From: Sulfurisoma sp963709555
Lineage (GTDB): Bacteria; Pseudomonadota; Gammaproteobacteria; Burkholderiales; Rhodocyclaceae
Reading direction: 5' to 3'
Assembly (NCBI GenBank): GCA_963709555.1
Contig: CAVPWR010000007.1
Span: 1-64,000 of the forward strand
DNA length: 64,000 nt
The notes beneath the pieces are model-generated. The model saw nothing but the letters and a program-made list of their open reading frames with translations. It was not told where the DNA came from and searched no databases. The first letter of the stretch is position 1. Each line of letters begins with the position of its first letter. This document shows positions 26,089-35,858 of the stretch, one piece after another. The translations under genes were made by a program, and so were the position numbers.

Positions 26089-27510
26089 ATGCGCAGCAGA
26101 TTGCAGCAAGCCGGTCTGATACTTTTCGGCATCTTCGCCGGCATCCTCGTCAGCGTCAATTACTCGGCCATCGCCCAGAAGGGCGGCGAAGCGCTGCCGA
26201 TCGAGGAGCTGCGCAGCTTCGCCGACGTCTTCAACGCCGTGAAGCAGGGCTATGTCGAGCCCATCGAGGACAAGAAACTGATCACCCATGCCATCTCCGG
26301 CATGCTCTCCAACCTCGACCCGCACTCGGCCTACCTCGACGCCGACGCCTTCAAGGACCTGCAGGTCTCGACCCAGGGCGAGTTCGGCGGACTGGGCATC
26401 GAGGTCGGCATGGAAGACGGCTTCGTCAAGGTCGTCGCGCCGATCGAGGATACGCCGGCATACAAGGCCGGCGTCAAGGCCGGCGACCTGGTCATCAAGC
26501 TCGACGAAACCCCGGTCAAGGGCATGACGCTGAACGACGCCGTGAAGAAGATGCGCGGCAAGCCCAAGACCGCGATCAAGCTCACCATCATCCGCAAGGG
26601 CGAGATGAAGCCGCTCGAGATCACCATCATCCGCGACAAGATCAAGGTGCAGAGCGTCAAGTCGAAAATGATCGAGGACGGCTACGGCTACCTGCGCGTC
26701 ACCCAGTTCCAGGAAGAGACCACCGCCGACGTGGTCAGGCATTTCGACAAACTCGTCAAGCAGGCCGCCGAGAACAAGGGCGAAATCAAGGAATTGAAGG
26801 GGCTCGTGCTCGACCTGCGCAACGACCCGGGCGGCCTGCTGCACTCGGCCATCGGCGTGTCCGCCGCCTTCCTGCCGCCGAAGACCCTGGTGGTTTCGAC
26901 CGACGGCCGCACCGAGGATGCCAAGCGCAAGTACATGGCCTCCACCGAGGACTACGCGCGCAGCCAGCGCGACGACCCGCTCAAGGGGCTGCACGCCTCG
27001 ACCAAGACGCTGCCGATGGTCGTGCTGGTCAATGGCGGTTCGGCCTCGGCTTCCGAGATCGTCGCCGGAGCATTGCAGGATCACAAGCGCGCCGTCGTGC
27101 TCGGCACCCAGACCTTCGGCAAGGGTTCGGTGCAGACGGTGCTGCCGCTCTCCAACAACTCGGCGATCAAGCTGACCACGGCGCGTTACTACACGCCCAA
27201 TGGACGCTCGATCCAGGCCAAGGGCATCACCCCCGACGTGATCGTCGAGGAAACCCCCAACGGCGGATCGCGCGACCGCCTGCGCGAAGCCGACCTCGAG
27301 CGCCATCTCGCCGGCGGCGAGGCCGAGAAGGATGCGGCCAAGCCCGCCAAGCCGCAAGGCAAGCCCGAGGGCAAGAACGGCAAGGACAAGGGCGGCAAGG
27401 CCGAAGAGGACGACGCCAAGGCCCCGGCCTTCGAGATCGCCTCGAAGAACGACTACCAGCTCGGCCAGGCCATGAACCTGCTGAAGGCCTGGCAGATCAT
27501 GAAAAAGTAA
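26089..27510 (+). CDS. ctpA: Carboxy-terminal processing protease CtpA/Prc family (S41)
   Basis: A 473-residue exported serine protease: N-terminal signal/anchor (LILFGIFAGILVSVNYSAIA), PDZ domain (GGLGIEVGMEDGFVKVVAP...GVKAGDLVIKLD), then the S41 core with LDLRNDPGGLL, catalytic serine in NGGSASASEIVAGAL and catalytic lysine in GTQTFGKGSVQT. A lysine/glutamate-rich low-complexity stretch sits around residues 405-440. Acts in the periplasm on protein C-termini. Follows the EnvC-like gene by about 50 bases. Confidence 0.93.
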   Translation: MRSRLQQAGLILFGIFAGILVSVNYSAIAQKGGEALPIEELRSFADVFNAVKQGYVEPIEDKKLITHAISGMLSNLDPHSAYLDADAFKDLQVSTQGEFGGLGIEVGMEDGFVKVVAPIEDTPAYKAGVKAGDLVIKLDETPVKGMTLNDAVKKMRGKPKTAIKLTIIRKGEMKPLEITIIRDKIKVQSVKSKMIEDGYGYLRVTQFQEETTADVVRHFDKLVKQAAENKGEIKELKGLVLDLRNDPGGLLHSAIGVSAAFLPPKTLVVSTDGRTEDAKRKYMASTEDYARSQRDDPLKGLHASTKTLPMVVLVNGGSASASEIVAGALQDHKRAVVLGTQTFGKGSVQTVLPLSNNSAIKLTTARYYTPNGRSIQAKGITPDVIVEETPNGGSRDRLREADLERHLAGGEAEKDAAKPAKPQGKPEGKNGKDKGGKAEEDDAKAPAFEIASKNDYQLGQAMNLLKAWQIMKK

Positions 27511-27521
27511 GGTCGCAGACG

Positions 27522-27992
27522 ATGGCCATGGACGTCGAGCGCGCGCGCCATCTGCGCGACAAGGAACGGGGCCAGCACCGGCCCCATACCATGGCGCCGC
27601 AACCGGGCACGCGCAAGCACCGCGAGATCCGCTTCTCCAAGCTGAAGCCGGCCCAGGTCGAGCAGGCTTTCGTGCTGCTCGCCGGCCTCGATGGCCTGAC
27701 CGTGGCGCCGGGCACCGTCGCCAACGGTCTTTCGGTCTGGTACGAGATCACCGACTACAGCATGCAGGGACTGGAGACTGCCCTGATCGATCAGGGCTTC
27801 CATCTCGAAAATACGATCTACTGCAAGCTGGTGCGGGCGCTGGTCTATTTCGTCGAGGAAACCCAGCTGCGCAACATGCGCCAGCCGGAGCGGCTGATCA
27901 AGAAATCGCACGAGGTCTATTCCAAGGCCTGGGACCACCACCCGCACGGCGACCACGACGACACGCCGGTCGACCTCCGCGAGCAGAAATAA
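27522..27992 (+). CDS. Conserved hypothetical protein, 156 residues
   Basis: I do not recognise a named family. The first 35 residues are basic and probably disordered (RARHLRDKERGQHRP); the rest has an alternating pattern (REIRFSKLKPAQVEQAFVLLAG...GLSVWYEITDYSMQGLETALIDQGF) suggesting a small ferredoxin-like fold, and a histidine/aspartate-rich C-terminus (WDHHPHGDHDD) that could bind metal. No signal peptide. Lies between ctpA and moeB, 11 bases from each neighbour, so in the same transcript. Confidence 0.65.
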   Translation: MAMDVERARHLRDKERGQHRPHTMAPQPGTRKHREIRFSKLKPAQVEQAFVLLAGLDGLTVAPGTVANGLSVWYEITDYSMQGLETALIDQGFHLENTIYCKLVRALVYFVEETQLRNMRQPERLIKKSHEVYSKAWDHHPHGDHDDTPVDLREQK

Positions 27993-28002
27993 GCCGCGGC
28001 AG

Positions 28003-28761
28003 ATGACCGACGAGCAACTGCTCCGCTACAGCCGCCACATCCTGCTGCCGCAGATCGGCGTCGAGGGGCAGGAGAGGCTGCTGGCGGCGCGCGTACTGGT
28101 CGTCGGCGCCGGCGGGCTCGGTTCTCCCGCCGCCTTCTACCTCGCCTCGGCCGGCGTCGGCACGCTGGCGCTGGCCGACGGCGACACGGTCGACCTCACC
28201 AACCTGCAGCGGCAGATCCTGCACCGCGTCGAATCGGTCGGCCGACCCAAGGCCGAATCGGGCCGCGACACGCTGGCCGGCATCAACCCCGAATGCCGCG
28301 TCGAGGCCATCCTCGAGCGGCTGGGCGGCGAGCGGCTCGAGGCGGAGATCGCCCGAGCCGATGTGGTCCTCGACTGCTCCGACAATTTCGCCACCCGCCA
28401 CGCCATCAACCGCTCCTGCGTGAAGTTCCGCAAGCCTCTGGTCTCGGGCGCGGCGATCCGCTTCGACGGCCAGGTCGCCGTGTTCGACTCGCGCCGTGCC
28501 GATGCGCCCTGCTACCACTGCCTGTTCCCCGAGGCCGAGGATGTCGAGGAAGTGCGCTGCGCCGTGATGGGCGTGTTCGCGCCGCTCACCGGCATCGTCG
28601 GCACGGTGCAGGCGGCCGAAGCGCTGAAGCTGCTGATCGGCTGCGGCGAATCCCTTGCCGGGCGGCTACTGCTGCTCGACGGCCTGGGGATGGAATGGCG
28701 CAGCATCGCGGTGCCGCGCGATCCCGCCTGCGCCGTCTGTCAGCGGGCGCTGACGCCGTGA
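28003..28761 (+). CDS. moeB: ThiF/MoeB-family adenylyltransferase (HesA/MoeB)
   Basis: A 252-residue E1-like enzyme that adenylates the C-terminal glycine of a sulfur carrier (MoaD or ThiS). ATP-binding LVVGAGGLGSPAAFYLASAG, LADGDTVDLTNLQRQILH, VLDCSDNFATRHAIN, and the zinc cysteines CYHC and CAVC are present. No rhodanese domain. Which carrier it serves cannot be told from sequence. The stop overlaps the GTG start of the cyclase gene. Confidence 0.88.
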   Translation: MTDEQLLRYSRHILLPQIGVEGQERLLAARVLVVGAGGLGSPAAFYLASAGVGTLALADGDTVDLTNLQRQILHRVESVGRPKAESGRDTLAGINPECRVEAILERLGGERLEAEIARADVVLDCSDNFATRHAINRSCVKFRKPLVSGAAIRFDGQVAVFDSRRADAPCYHCLFPEAEDVEEVRCAVMGVFAPLTGIVGTVQAAEALKLLIGCGESLAGRLLLLDGLGMEWRSIAVPRDPACAVCQRALTP

Positions 28762-30582
28762 TCCGGCCGGCGCTGCTGACGGGATTGCTGGCGGCAGTCA
28801 TCGCGGCGGTGGCTCCGGCACTGCCGTGGTCCTCCGCACTCGACAACGTCGCCTACGACACCTGGCATCGACTGGCCGGCAGCCGCGCCCCGGTCCGCCA
28901 CGTGGCGATCGCCGCCATCGACGATGCCAGCCTCGTCAAATTTCGCGACACCCCGCTCGCCTTCTGGCAGCCCCAGCTCGGCGCCGCCATTGCCACCCTG
29001 CGCGCCGCCGGCGCACGCGCGATCGGCATCGACCTGATCCAGGCCGTCAGCGCCGAAAGCTGGCTGGCAACACTCGGCGCTGGCGACACGCCGGCGGGGC
29101 GCGCCTACGAGGCGCCCTTCCGCGCGGCACTGGCGGGCGGCGGCATCGTGCTGGCCGCGGCGCGCGGCAGCGAAGGCGACCTGCTGCCGCCGCTCGAACA
29201 TCAGTTGCTGCTGCCGGGCGGCCTCGACGACACGGCATTGGTTAACCTGCAGGCCGACGATGACGGCGCCATCCGCCGCATCCGGCTGTACCCTGGCGGC
29301 GAAGCGCCTGCGCTCTCCTTCCCGGCTCGCCTGGCCCTCGCGGCGCGCGGCCAGGTGCCGGACGCGGCAGCGATCCGCGGCCTGCTCGGCCCCGACCCGC
29401 CGCGCCGCGCCTGATTCCCTATGCCGGTCCGCCGGGCCAGGTGCCGCGCGTTTCGCTGGCCACGCTGACCGCGCCCGACGCCCTGCAGCGGCCCGAGGTT
29501 CAGGCCTTGCGCGGCCGGGTGGTGATCATCGCCCCCGAGGCGACCAGCCTGCAGGACCTGCAGCTCACGCCCTACTCGCGGGCGCTGCCCGGCGCGCCGC
29601 CGCAGCTGATGAGCGGCGGCGAGCTGCATGCGCAGGCGCTGGAGGCACTGCTGGCCGAACGGCGCATCGCCAGCGTCCCGCCGCCGGCCGTCATCGCCCT
29701 GGCGGCGCTGCTCGGCTTCCTGCTCGCCATCGCCGTGGCGCGCCTGGCGCCGCTGCGCTCCGGCCTGGTCGCGCTTGCCGCCCTGGGCGCCGTCAGCCTC
29801 GCCAGCTTCCTGCTGTTCCTCGCCGACCTGTGGCTGGCGACCGCGCCCCTGCTGCTCGGCGGCGGCCTCGCCTGGGCGGCCGCCACGGCCACGCGCTCGG
29901 GGCGCGAGGCGCGCGAGCGCAGCCGGCTGCGTACGCTGTTCGCCCGCTACGTCTCCGACGACGTCGCCGACCTCGCCGTCAGCGGCGGGCTGCCCGACAC
30001 CGGCGGCAACCGAGGTCGAGCTCACCATCCTGTTCCTCGACATCCGCAACTTCACCGCCATGTCGGAAAAACTGACCAGCCGCGAGGTCTTCGAAATGCT
30101 CAACGCCTGGCTGCCGCGCGCCTGCGCGCCGGTGCTCGCCCACGGCGGCAATGTCGACAAGTTCATCGGCGACGCGGTGATGGCGGTGTTCGGCTCGCCC
30201 GTGCACCAGCCCGACCACGCGCGGCAGCGCGATCGCCGCGGCGCGCGAGATCGCCGCCGCCAGCGGAAACGTTCCGGCTAGTGGCTCGAGGCCCGCTTCC
30301 CGGAACGCGGCCTGCCGCCCTTCGCCATCGGCATCGGCATCCACAGCGGCCGCGCGGTGGTGGGCAATCTCGGCACCGAGCGGCGTGTCGAATTCACGGC
30401 CATCGGCGACGCGGTCAACCTCGCTTCGCGGCTCGAGTCCTCGACCAAGGAGCTGGGCTGGCACATCGTCGCCAGTTCTGACACACTCGCCGCTGCCGGC
30501 GATTCGATCGCCACCGGAGCCCGCGCCACCATCAGCGTCAAGGGCAAGGCGCTTGCCCATCGAAGTCGTCGAAATTCTTTAG
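28758..30582 (+). CDS. CHASE2-domain class III adenylate cyclase with several frame breaks
   Basis: A membrane sensor cyclase of about 608 codons. Order: short N-terminal helix (ALLTGLLAAVIAAVAPAL), periplasmic CHASE2 sensor (about residues 30-290; DTWHRLAGSRAPVRHVAIAAID, GIDLIQAVSAES), three closely spaced helices, then a cytoplasmic cyclase domain with ILFLDIRNFTAMSEKL, NVDKFIGDAVMAVFG and EFTAIGDAVNLASRLES. Both metal aspartates, the lysine (DKFIGD) and aspartate (IGDAVN) expected for ATP specificity, and the transition-state Asn/Arg are there. Frame breaks near 29410, 30005, 30225, 30280 and 30555; a real pseudogene is possible but the domains are too well kept. First gene of a module with the FecR and CHAT genes. 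Confidence 0.75.
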
Positions 30583-30597
30583 GGAGGCAATCCTCTT

Positions 30598-31238
30598 ATG
30601 TCATTGTTGCGCACTCTTTCCCTGCTCCTCGTCGTGCTGGCTCAGTCGGCCCAGGCGCAGACCCCCGCCTATGCCGGCCTCATCGACCGCATGGCCGGAC
30701 AGGTCAAGGCGAAGAGCGCCGCCGGCACCACCTTCCAGCCGGCCGCCTTCTCGCGCGTCCGCGAAGGCGACGAACTCAGTCTCGCCGCCGGCGCCGAGGT
30801 GCAGGTCGTCTATTTCGAAGCGCGCGCGCCGCGAGCAGTGGCAGGGCCCGGCCAAATTCCGCGTAAAGGCCGGCGGCGGCGAAGCTGCTCTCCGGCAAGG
30901 CGGCGACGGCCAGCGACATCAAGGGCGCGCCGAGCCGGGTGGCCCTGGCGGCGGCCGGCAATGTCCAGCGCATCGGCGGGCTCACCCTGCGCGGCGGGCC
31001 GACCAGGATTCCCGACGACGATGCCGTGGCGCGCGCCCGCGCCGACTACGCGGAATGGGTCGCCACGGCCGATCCGCAGGACATCCTGCCCGAGCTCTAC
31101 ATCATCGGCTTCCTGCAGGACCGCCGCGACCCCGATCTGCTCGCGCCCTATGTCCAAGCCATGCTGAAGAAGCAGCCCGATCGGCCGGAAGTCCGGGCCA
31201 TCGCGGAGCGCCTCGGCATGTCGCCGGCGGCACGCTAG
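30598..31238 (+). CDS. Periplasmic FecR-domain protein, two apparent frame breaks
   Basis: About 213 codons starting at ATG 30598 after a strong AGGGAGG. Signal peptide ends QSAQAQ; a FecR-like beta domain follows (AGLIDRMAGQVKAKSAAGTT...RVREGDELSLAAGAEVQVVYF, then EQWQGPAKFRVKAGGGEA). The C-terminal part is helical (VARARADYAEWVATADPQD...LGMSPAAR). Breaks near 30830 and 30885 compensate, restoring the original frame. No membrane anchor, so it is not a classical FecR sigma regulator; here it is more likely a periplasmic accessory of the CHASE2 cyclase and CHAT protein on either side. Confidence 0.7.
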
Positions 31239-31244
31239 CCGTCG

Positions 31245-34143
31245 ATGCTGCGAACCGGGCTACTGTTCTGCGCAGGCCTGCTCGTCGCAAGCGCGGGCTT
31301 CGCTCAAGACGCACCGCGTAAATTCGGCAAACAGCCCCGTGAGCAGGCGTCCGAGGAAGCACTGGAAAAGCCGGCCGAAGGCGACGGCGGCAATCTTGCG
31401 CAACTGCGCCAGCGCGCCGAAGCCGCGCGCGGCACGCCGCGCGAATTGTCGGTTCTGACCAGCCTGTACAACGCCGAGCGCAACGCCGGCAACCACACGC
31501 GCGCAACGCAGATCCGCCAGCAGATATTCGAACATCCGGGTCCCGGCGCCGGCGCACGGCTGAACGTGCACTTCCTCGATGCGAGCTATCTGGCCGGCAA
31601 CGCCGACTTCAGGGCGGCCCGCGAGCAGTGGGAGGCAGGGAAGGCCATCCTTGACGGCATGGTGGTGCAAGACGCACCGCCGCTGCGCAACTACGGCGCC
31701 CGCTACCGGGCGCGGCAGGACTGGGCCCTGGCCGCCATCCTGCGTACTGAAGGACATGCCGCTGAAGCCGGCGCGGCACTCGACCGCGCCCTGGCCAGCA
31801 ACGAGCAGGACATTCGCCACTTCCGCGACGGCCCCGGCAAGGATCAACCGATGGCCGTGCGCGACCTCGCAGTGGCCGAAGGCGATCGCGCCAACCTGCT
31901 GTCGGAACTCATCAGCCTGCGCCTCGGCAGCGGACGCATCGGCGCAGCCGAACTGGTCGCGCTCGACTGGATCAAGGCGACGCGTGCGGCGGGACAGGAA
32001 CGCCAGCTGACCAGTGCCCTCAAGCGCCACGGTGATGTCCTTCTTGCCGGGGCCCGTTTTGCCAAGGCGCTGGCGCGCTTCGACGAAGTGCTGGTCCGCC
32101 AGCGCCAGGCGGGGCTGGACGAAACCTCGGTGCCGGGCCTGCGCACGCGGCGCAGCCGCGCCCAGGCCTTGATGGGTCTCGGCCGCTGGCCGGAGGCCTA
32201 CGAGGATTTCCGCGACCTGGAGGTCGCCACGCGCAAGAACCGGGCGGCGCGCGAAGTGCTGCGCGGCGGCAATGATCGGGCCCTGGTCCGGGTCATGGTC
32301 AACAAGCCGGTCGAAGCCGAACGCATCATCGACGGCGCACTGGCCAACAACCGCGGCAACTACGGTCCCGATCACCCGAACACCCTGCTGAGCGAAGGTA
32401 TCCGGGCATTGGTGCTCGCCCGTTCCGGCCGCGACGAACTGGCCCTGCCGCTGTTTCGCCGCTACGTCGGGGGCTGGGGCTATTCGCTGGCCAGCGCCGA
32501 TCCAGCGCTCGAGGAATCCGCCATCGCCCAGCTGCGGCACCGGGCCATCCTCGAGGGCTATCTCGCCACCCTCGCCCGCCGCATCGACAAGGATGCTGCC
32601 GCGCTCGGCGAAGCCTTCCGCGTCGCCGACGCGCTGCGCGCCGGCCATGTCCAGCAGGCCGTCACGGCCGCGGCGGCACGCGCCGACGCAGGGGACCCGG
32701 CGCTGGCGAATCTGCTGCGAGAGGACCAGGACCTGGGCCACGCGGCAGCGGCGCTCTATCGCACGCTGGGCGATGCGGGCGAAGACGGCGCTGCGCCTGC
32801 CACGGACACCATCGGCAAGCGCCTGCAGGACATCGAGGCGCGGCGCGCCACACTGCAGGCCACCATCCGCCAGAAGTTTCCCGATTACGCGCAACTGGTG
32901 CGCCCGACGCCGCCATCCCCGGCCGACGTGGCGCGCCATCTGGCCCCGCACGAAGTCCTGCTGTCCATTACCACCACGGCGGATGCGGCCTACGTCTTCG
33001 CCGTGAGCGCCGACGGCCTGGCGCGGCTCCATGTCGCGGCGGTGGGCGAAGCGAAACTCGCGGAGATGGTGCGGCGCGTGCGGGCGGCGCTGGATGTCGG
33101 CGACACGCCGCTGGAACGCCTGCCGCCGTTCGACGTCGCCGCATCGCATGAAATCTACGCAAGAGCTGCTCGCCCCGACTGCAGGCAGCCTGGTCGCCGG
33201 CGCGGCACCTGATCGTCAGCGCCGCGGGCAGCCTCGGGCAGGTCCCTTTCGCCCTGCTCGCCGAACGCCCGGAGGTGGCGCCGGCCACGGGACTGCCCTT
33301 TGCCGAATACGCCCAAGTCGCGTGGCTGGCGCGACGCTACGCGATCTCGCACATCCCCTCGGCCGCGGCGCTGCTCGCCTTGCGGCGCCAGCCCGCGGCG
33401 AAGCCGGGGCGTCAGCCCTTCGTCGGCTTCGGTGATCCCGAATTCGGCGGCGGCAAGCGGCCGGCACAGGGCAGCCTGCGCAGCGTACGCCGTTCCGCTG
33501 AAGACGGAATCGGCTCGGAAGTCTCGATGCTCAGCGCCTATCGCGCGCTGGCGCCGCTGCCCGACACGCGCGAGGAGATACTTTCCCTGGCGCGCACGCT
33601 CGGCGCCCCGCCCGGCGCCACTTATCTCGGCCAGGCCGCGACGCGCGCCAATGTCCTCGCTTCCACAGTACGGGACAAGGCCATCGTCGCGTTCGCCACC
33701 CACGGGCTGCAGCCGGGCGAGCTGCCCGGTCTCGACCAGCCGGCACTCGCCATGGCGCTGGCCAGCGACGGCGCAGCCTCTCCGCTGCTCACCCTGACGG
33801 ATGTGTTGGGCCTGAAACTCAACGCCGACTGGGTGATCCTTTCCGCCTGCAATACCGCCGGTGCCGAAGGCGAAGCCGCAGAAGCGTTGTCCGGCCTCGG
33901 GCGGGGTTTCTTCTTCGCCGGCGCCCGCGCCATCCTCGTCACCCATTGGCCGGTGGAAAATGAATCCGCGCGGCGGCTGGTAGGCGACACCTTCGCCCGC
34001 TATGCCGCCGATCCGAAATTGGGCGCGCGGGGGCGCTGCATGCGGCCCAACTCGAACTGATGCAAGGGGCGGCCACGGGCTACAGCCTCGCCCACCCGCT
34101 GTTCTGGGCGCCGTATGCGCTGATCGGCGACGGCGGGCGCTAG
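31245..34143 (+). CDS. Exported TPR-CHAT caspase-like protease, apparent frame breaks
   Basis: About 966 codons starting MLRTGLLFCAGLLVASAGFA, a clear signal peptide, so the protein is predicted periplasmic. A long helical repeat region (TPR-like, about residues 45-560) precedes a C-terminal CHAT domain with the catalytic His in AIVAFATHGLQPGE and Cys in WVILSACNTAGAEGE, followed by GRGFFFAGARAILVTHWPVEN and YSLAHPLFWAPYALIGD. CHAT proteases are relatives of caspases and separase. Frame breaks near 33160, 33200 and 34025. It begins 6 bases after the FecR gene and is convergent with ribD. Confidence 0.75.
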
Positions 34144-34147
34144 ATCG

Positions 34148-35242
34148 TTAGATCAGCCGCGCCCGCAGGAAAAAGTCGGCGCCGGCGACACGGCGTTCCA
34201 GCACTTCCAGCCGGCGGGCGCCGGCCAGTTCGGTCAGCTCCGGCAAGTCGAACATGCCGCGCGCCTTGTCGCCGAGCAGCAGCGGCGCCTGGTAGATCAG
34301 CAACTCGTCGACCAGTCCCTCGCGCAGCAGCGAGCCGTTGAGCTTGAAGCCGGCCTCGGCCATGACTTCGTTGATGCCGCGGCGGCCGAGTTCCGGCAGC
34401 AGCGCCGCCAGGTCGACCTTGCCGGCGGCGTTGGGCAGCACCATGACGTCGATGCCGCGGCTCCGCAACTGCGCGGCCTTTTCCGGCTGTTCGACGGCGC
34501 AGGCGACCAGGCAATTGCCGCCCTCGAGGATCGCCGCATCGAGCGAAATTTCGAGGCGGCTGTCGACCACCACGCGCAGCGGCTGGCGCGGCGTGTCGAT
34601 GTCGCGCACCGTCAGGCGCGGGTTGTCGTCGCGCACGGTGCCGATGCCGGTGAGCATGGCGCAGCTGCGCGCGCGCCAGCCGTGGGCGTCGAGGCGTGCC
34701 TCGGGCCCGGTGATCCATTGCGACTTGCCGTTGTTGAGCGCGGTCTTGCCGTCGAGGCTGGCGGCGACCTTGAGCCGCAGCCAGGGCCGGCCGCGCGTCA
34801 TGCGCGAGACGAAGCCGATGTTGAGTTCCTCCGCCTCGGCTTGCAGCAGGCCGCTTTCCACCCGGATACCGGCCAGTTCGAGCCGGGCCAGGCCCGCGCC
34901 CGCCACCAGCGGATTCGGATCGCGCATCGCCGCCACCACTCGCGCCACGCCGGCGTCGATCAAGGCATCGACGCAGGGCGGCGTGCGGCCGTGGTGCGAG
35001 CAGGGTTCGAGGGTGACATAAGCCGTTGCCCCGCGCGCCGTCCCGCCAGCGCCGACTTTTCCCAGCGCGTTGATCTCGGCGTGCGGCTGGCCGGCCATCT
35101 CGTGCCAGCCCTCGCCGATCACCGCACCATCCCTGACGAGGACGCAGCCGACGCGCGGATTGGGCGTGGTGGTGTAGAGGCCGCGCCGCGCCAGCTGCAG
35201 CGCACGCGCCATGAACTCGTGGTCGGCGGCGCTGAAGTTCAT
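34148..35242 (-). CDS. ribD: Bifunctional riboflavin deaminase/reductase RibD
   Basis: A 364-residue enzyme for two early riboflavin steps. N-terminal deaminase with zinc motif HAEINAL and PCSHHGRTPPC, and TPNPRVGCVLV; C-terminal reductase with LKVAASLDGKTALNNGKSQWITG, GIGTVRDDNPRLTVR and EAGFKLNGSLL. Two copies of the intragenic motif occur: one encodes GKVGAGGTAR in the loop before AYVTLEPC, where E. coli RibD has a different short loop, and one encodes RRVAGADFFLR near the C-terminus. Follows nrdR by 5 bases. Confidence 0.95.
   Translation of the reverse strand: MNFSAADHEFMARALQLARRGLYTTTPNPRVGCVLVRDGAVIGEGWHEMAGQPHAEINALGKVGAGGTARGATAYVTLEPCSHHGRTPPCVDALIDAGVARVVAAMRDPNPLVAGAGLARLELAGIRVESGLLQAEAEELNIGFVSRMTRGRPWLRLKVAASLDGKTALNNGKSQWITGPEARLDAHGWRARSCAMLTGIGTVRDDNPRLTVRDIDTPRQPLRVVVDSRLEISLDAAILEGGNCLVACAVEQPEKAAQLRSRGIDVMVLPNAAGKVDLAALLPELGRRGINEVMAEAGFKLNGSLLREGLVDELLIYQAPLLLGDKARGMFDLPELTELAGARRLEVLERRVAGADFFLRARLI
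34169..34193 (-). repeat. Intragenic repeat motif, copy at the 3' end of ribD
   Basis: On the minus strand CCGTGT plus CGCCGGCGCCGACTTTT, one mismatch to the core. Encodes RRVAGADFF. Confidence 0.6.
35038..35060 (+). repeat. Intragenic repeat motif, copy in the 5' part of ribD
   Basis: CCGTCC plus CGCCAGCGCCGACTTTT, exact consensus, oriented against ribD so the gene reads KVGAGGTA. Confidence 0.7.
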
Positions 35243-35247
35243 GGCGT

Positions 35248-35724
35248 CTATTCGGTGCGGGGACGGCGCACGCGCGGCTTTTTCACCTCGCGTATGGCGT
35301 CGGAGAATTCGTCGAGATCCTCGAAGTTGCGATAGACCGAGGCGAAGCGGATGTAGGCGACCTTGTCGAGCTTCTTCAGCTCGCGGATCACCAGCTCGCC
35401 GATGCGGTCGGAGGCGACCTCGCGCTCGCCGAGGGTGACGAGCTTTTCCTCGATGCGGTCGAGCGCGGCGTCCACGCTGTCGGTGGTGACCGGACGCTTG
35501 CGCAGCGCCAGCATCATGCTGGCCTTGAGCTTTTCGCGGTCGAACTCGGTGCGGCTGCCGTTCTTCTTCACCACCAGCGGCAGCTGCAACTCCACCCGTT
35601 CGTAGGTGGTGAAGCGCTTGTCGCAGGCGAGGCAGCGACGGCGACGGCGAACGGTGTCGCCGTCCTCGTTCTCCCGTGTATCGACGACCTGGGTGTTAGG
35701 GTCGGCGCAATAGGGGCATTTCAT
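35248..35724 (-). CDS. nrdR: Transcriptional repressor NrdR
   Basis: A 158-residue nucleotide-sensing repressor of ribonucleotide reductase genes. Four-cysteine zinc ribbon CPYC...CLAC with RRRRRCLACDKRFTTYER, then the ATP-cone (VVKKNGSRTEFDREKL, VYRNFEDLDEF). Start at 35724 (MKCPYC) follows GGAGG; the usual start for the family. The glyA-nrdR-ribD order is a common betaproteobacterial arrangement. Confidence 0.95.
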   Translation of the reverse strand: MKCPYCADPNTQVVDTRENEDGDTVRRRRRCLACDKRFTTYERVELQLPLVVKKNGSRTEFDREKLKASMMLALRKRPVTTDSVDAALDRIEEKLVTLGEREVASDRIGELVIRELKKLDKVAYIRFASVYRNFEDLDEFSDAIREVKKPRVRRPRTE

Positions 35725-35858
35725 GTTCGCGGCCCTCCGGGCCTCGAACATGAAATGCCCTTTTCTTATGGCCCCCATCCCCCCGTCCCCCTTCGCCAGG
35801 AAGGGGGCGACTGGTCACCTCGCCCTGCGGGCGGGCATCAAGTTCGATGGGCAGGCGA

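Noticed and set aside
31260..33149. Long open frame opposite the TPR-CHAT gene
   Set aside because: No recognisable motifs; composition of an antisense shadow.
31245..34143. Craspase or type III-E CRISPR association of the TPR-CHAT protein
   Set aside because: No Cas7-11 gene, no CRISPR array, and the protein has a signal peptide.
35725..35858. Riboswitch upstream of nrdR/ribD
   Set aside because: The gap is GC-rich with a simple hairpin and lacks FMN-riboswitch conserved blocks.
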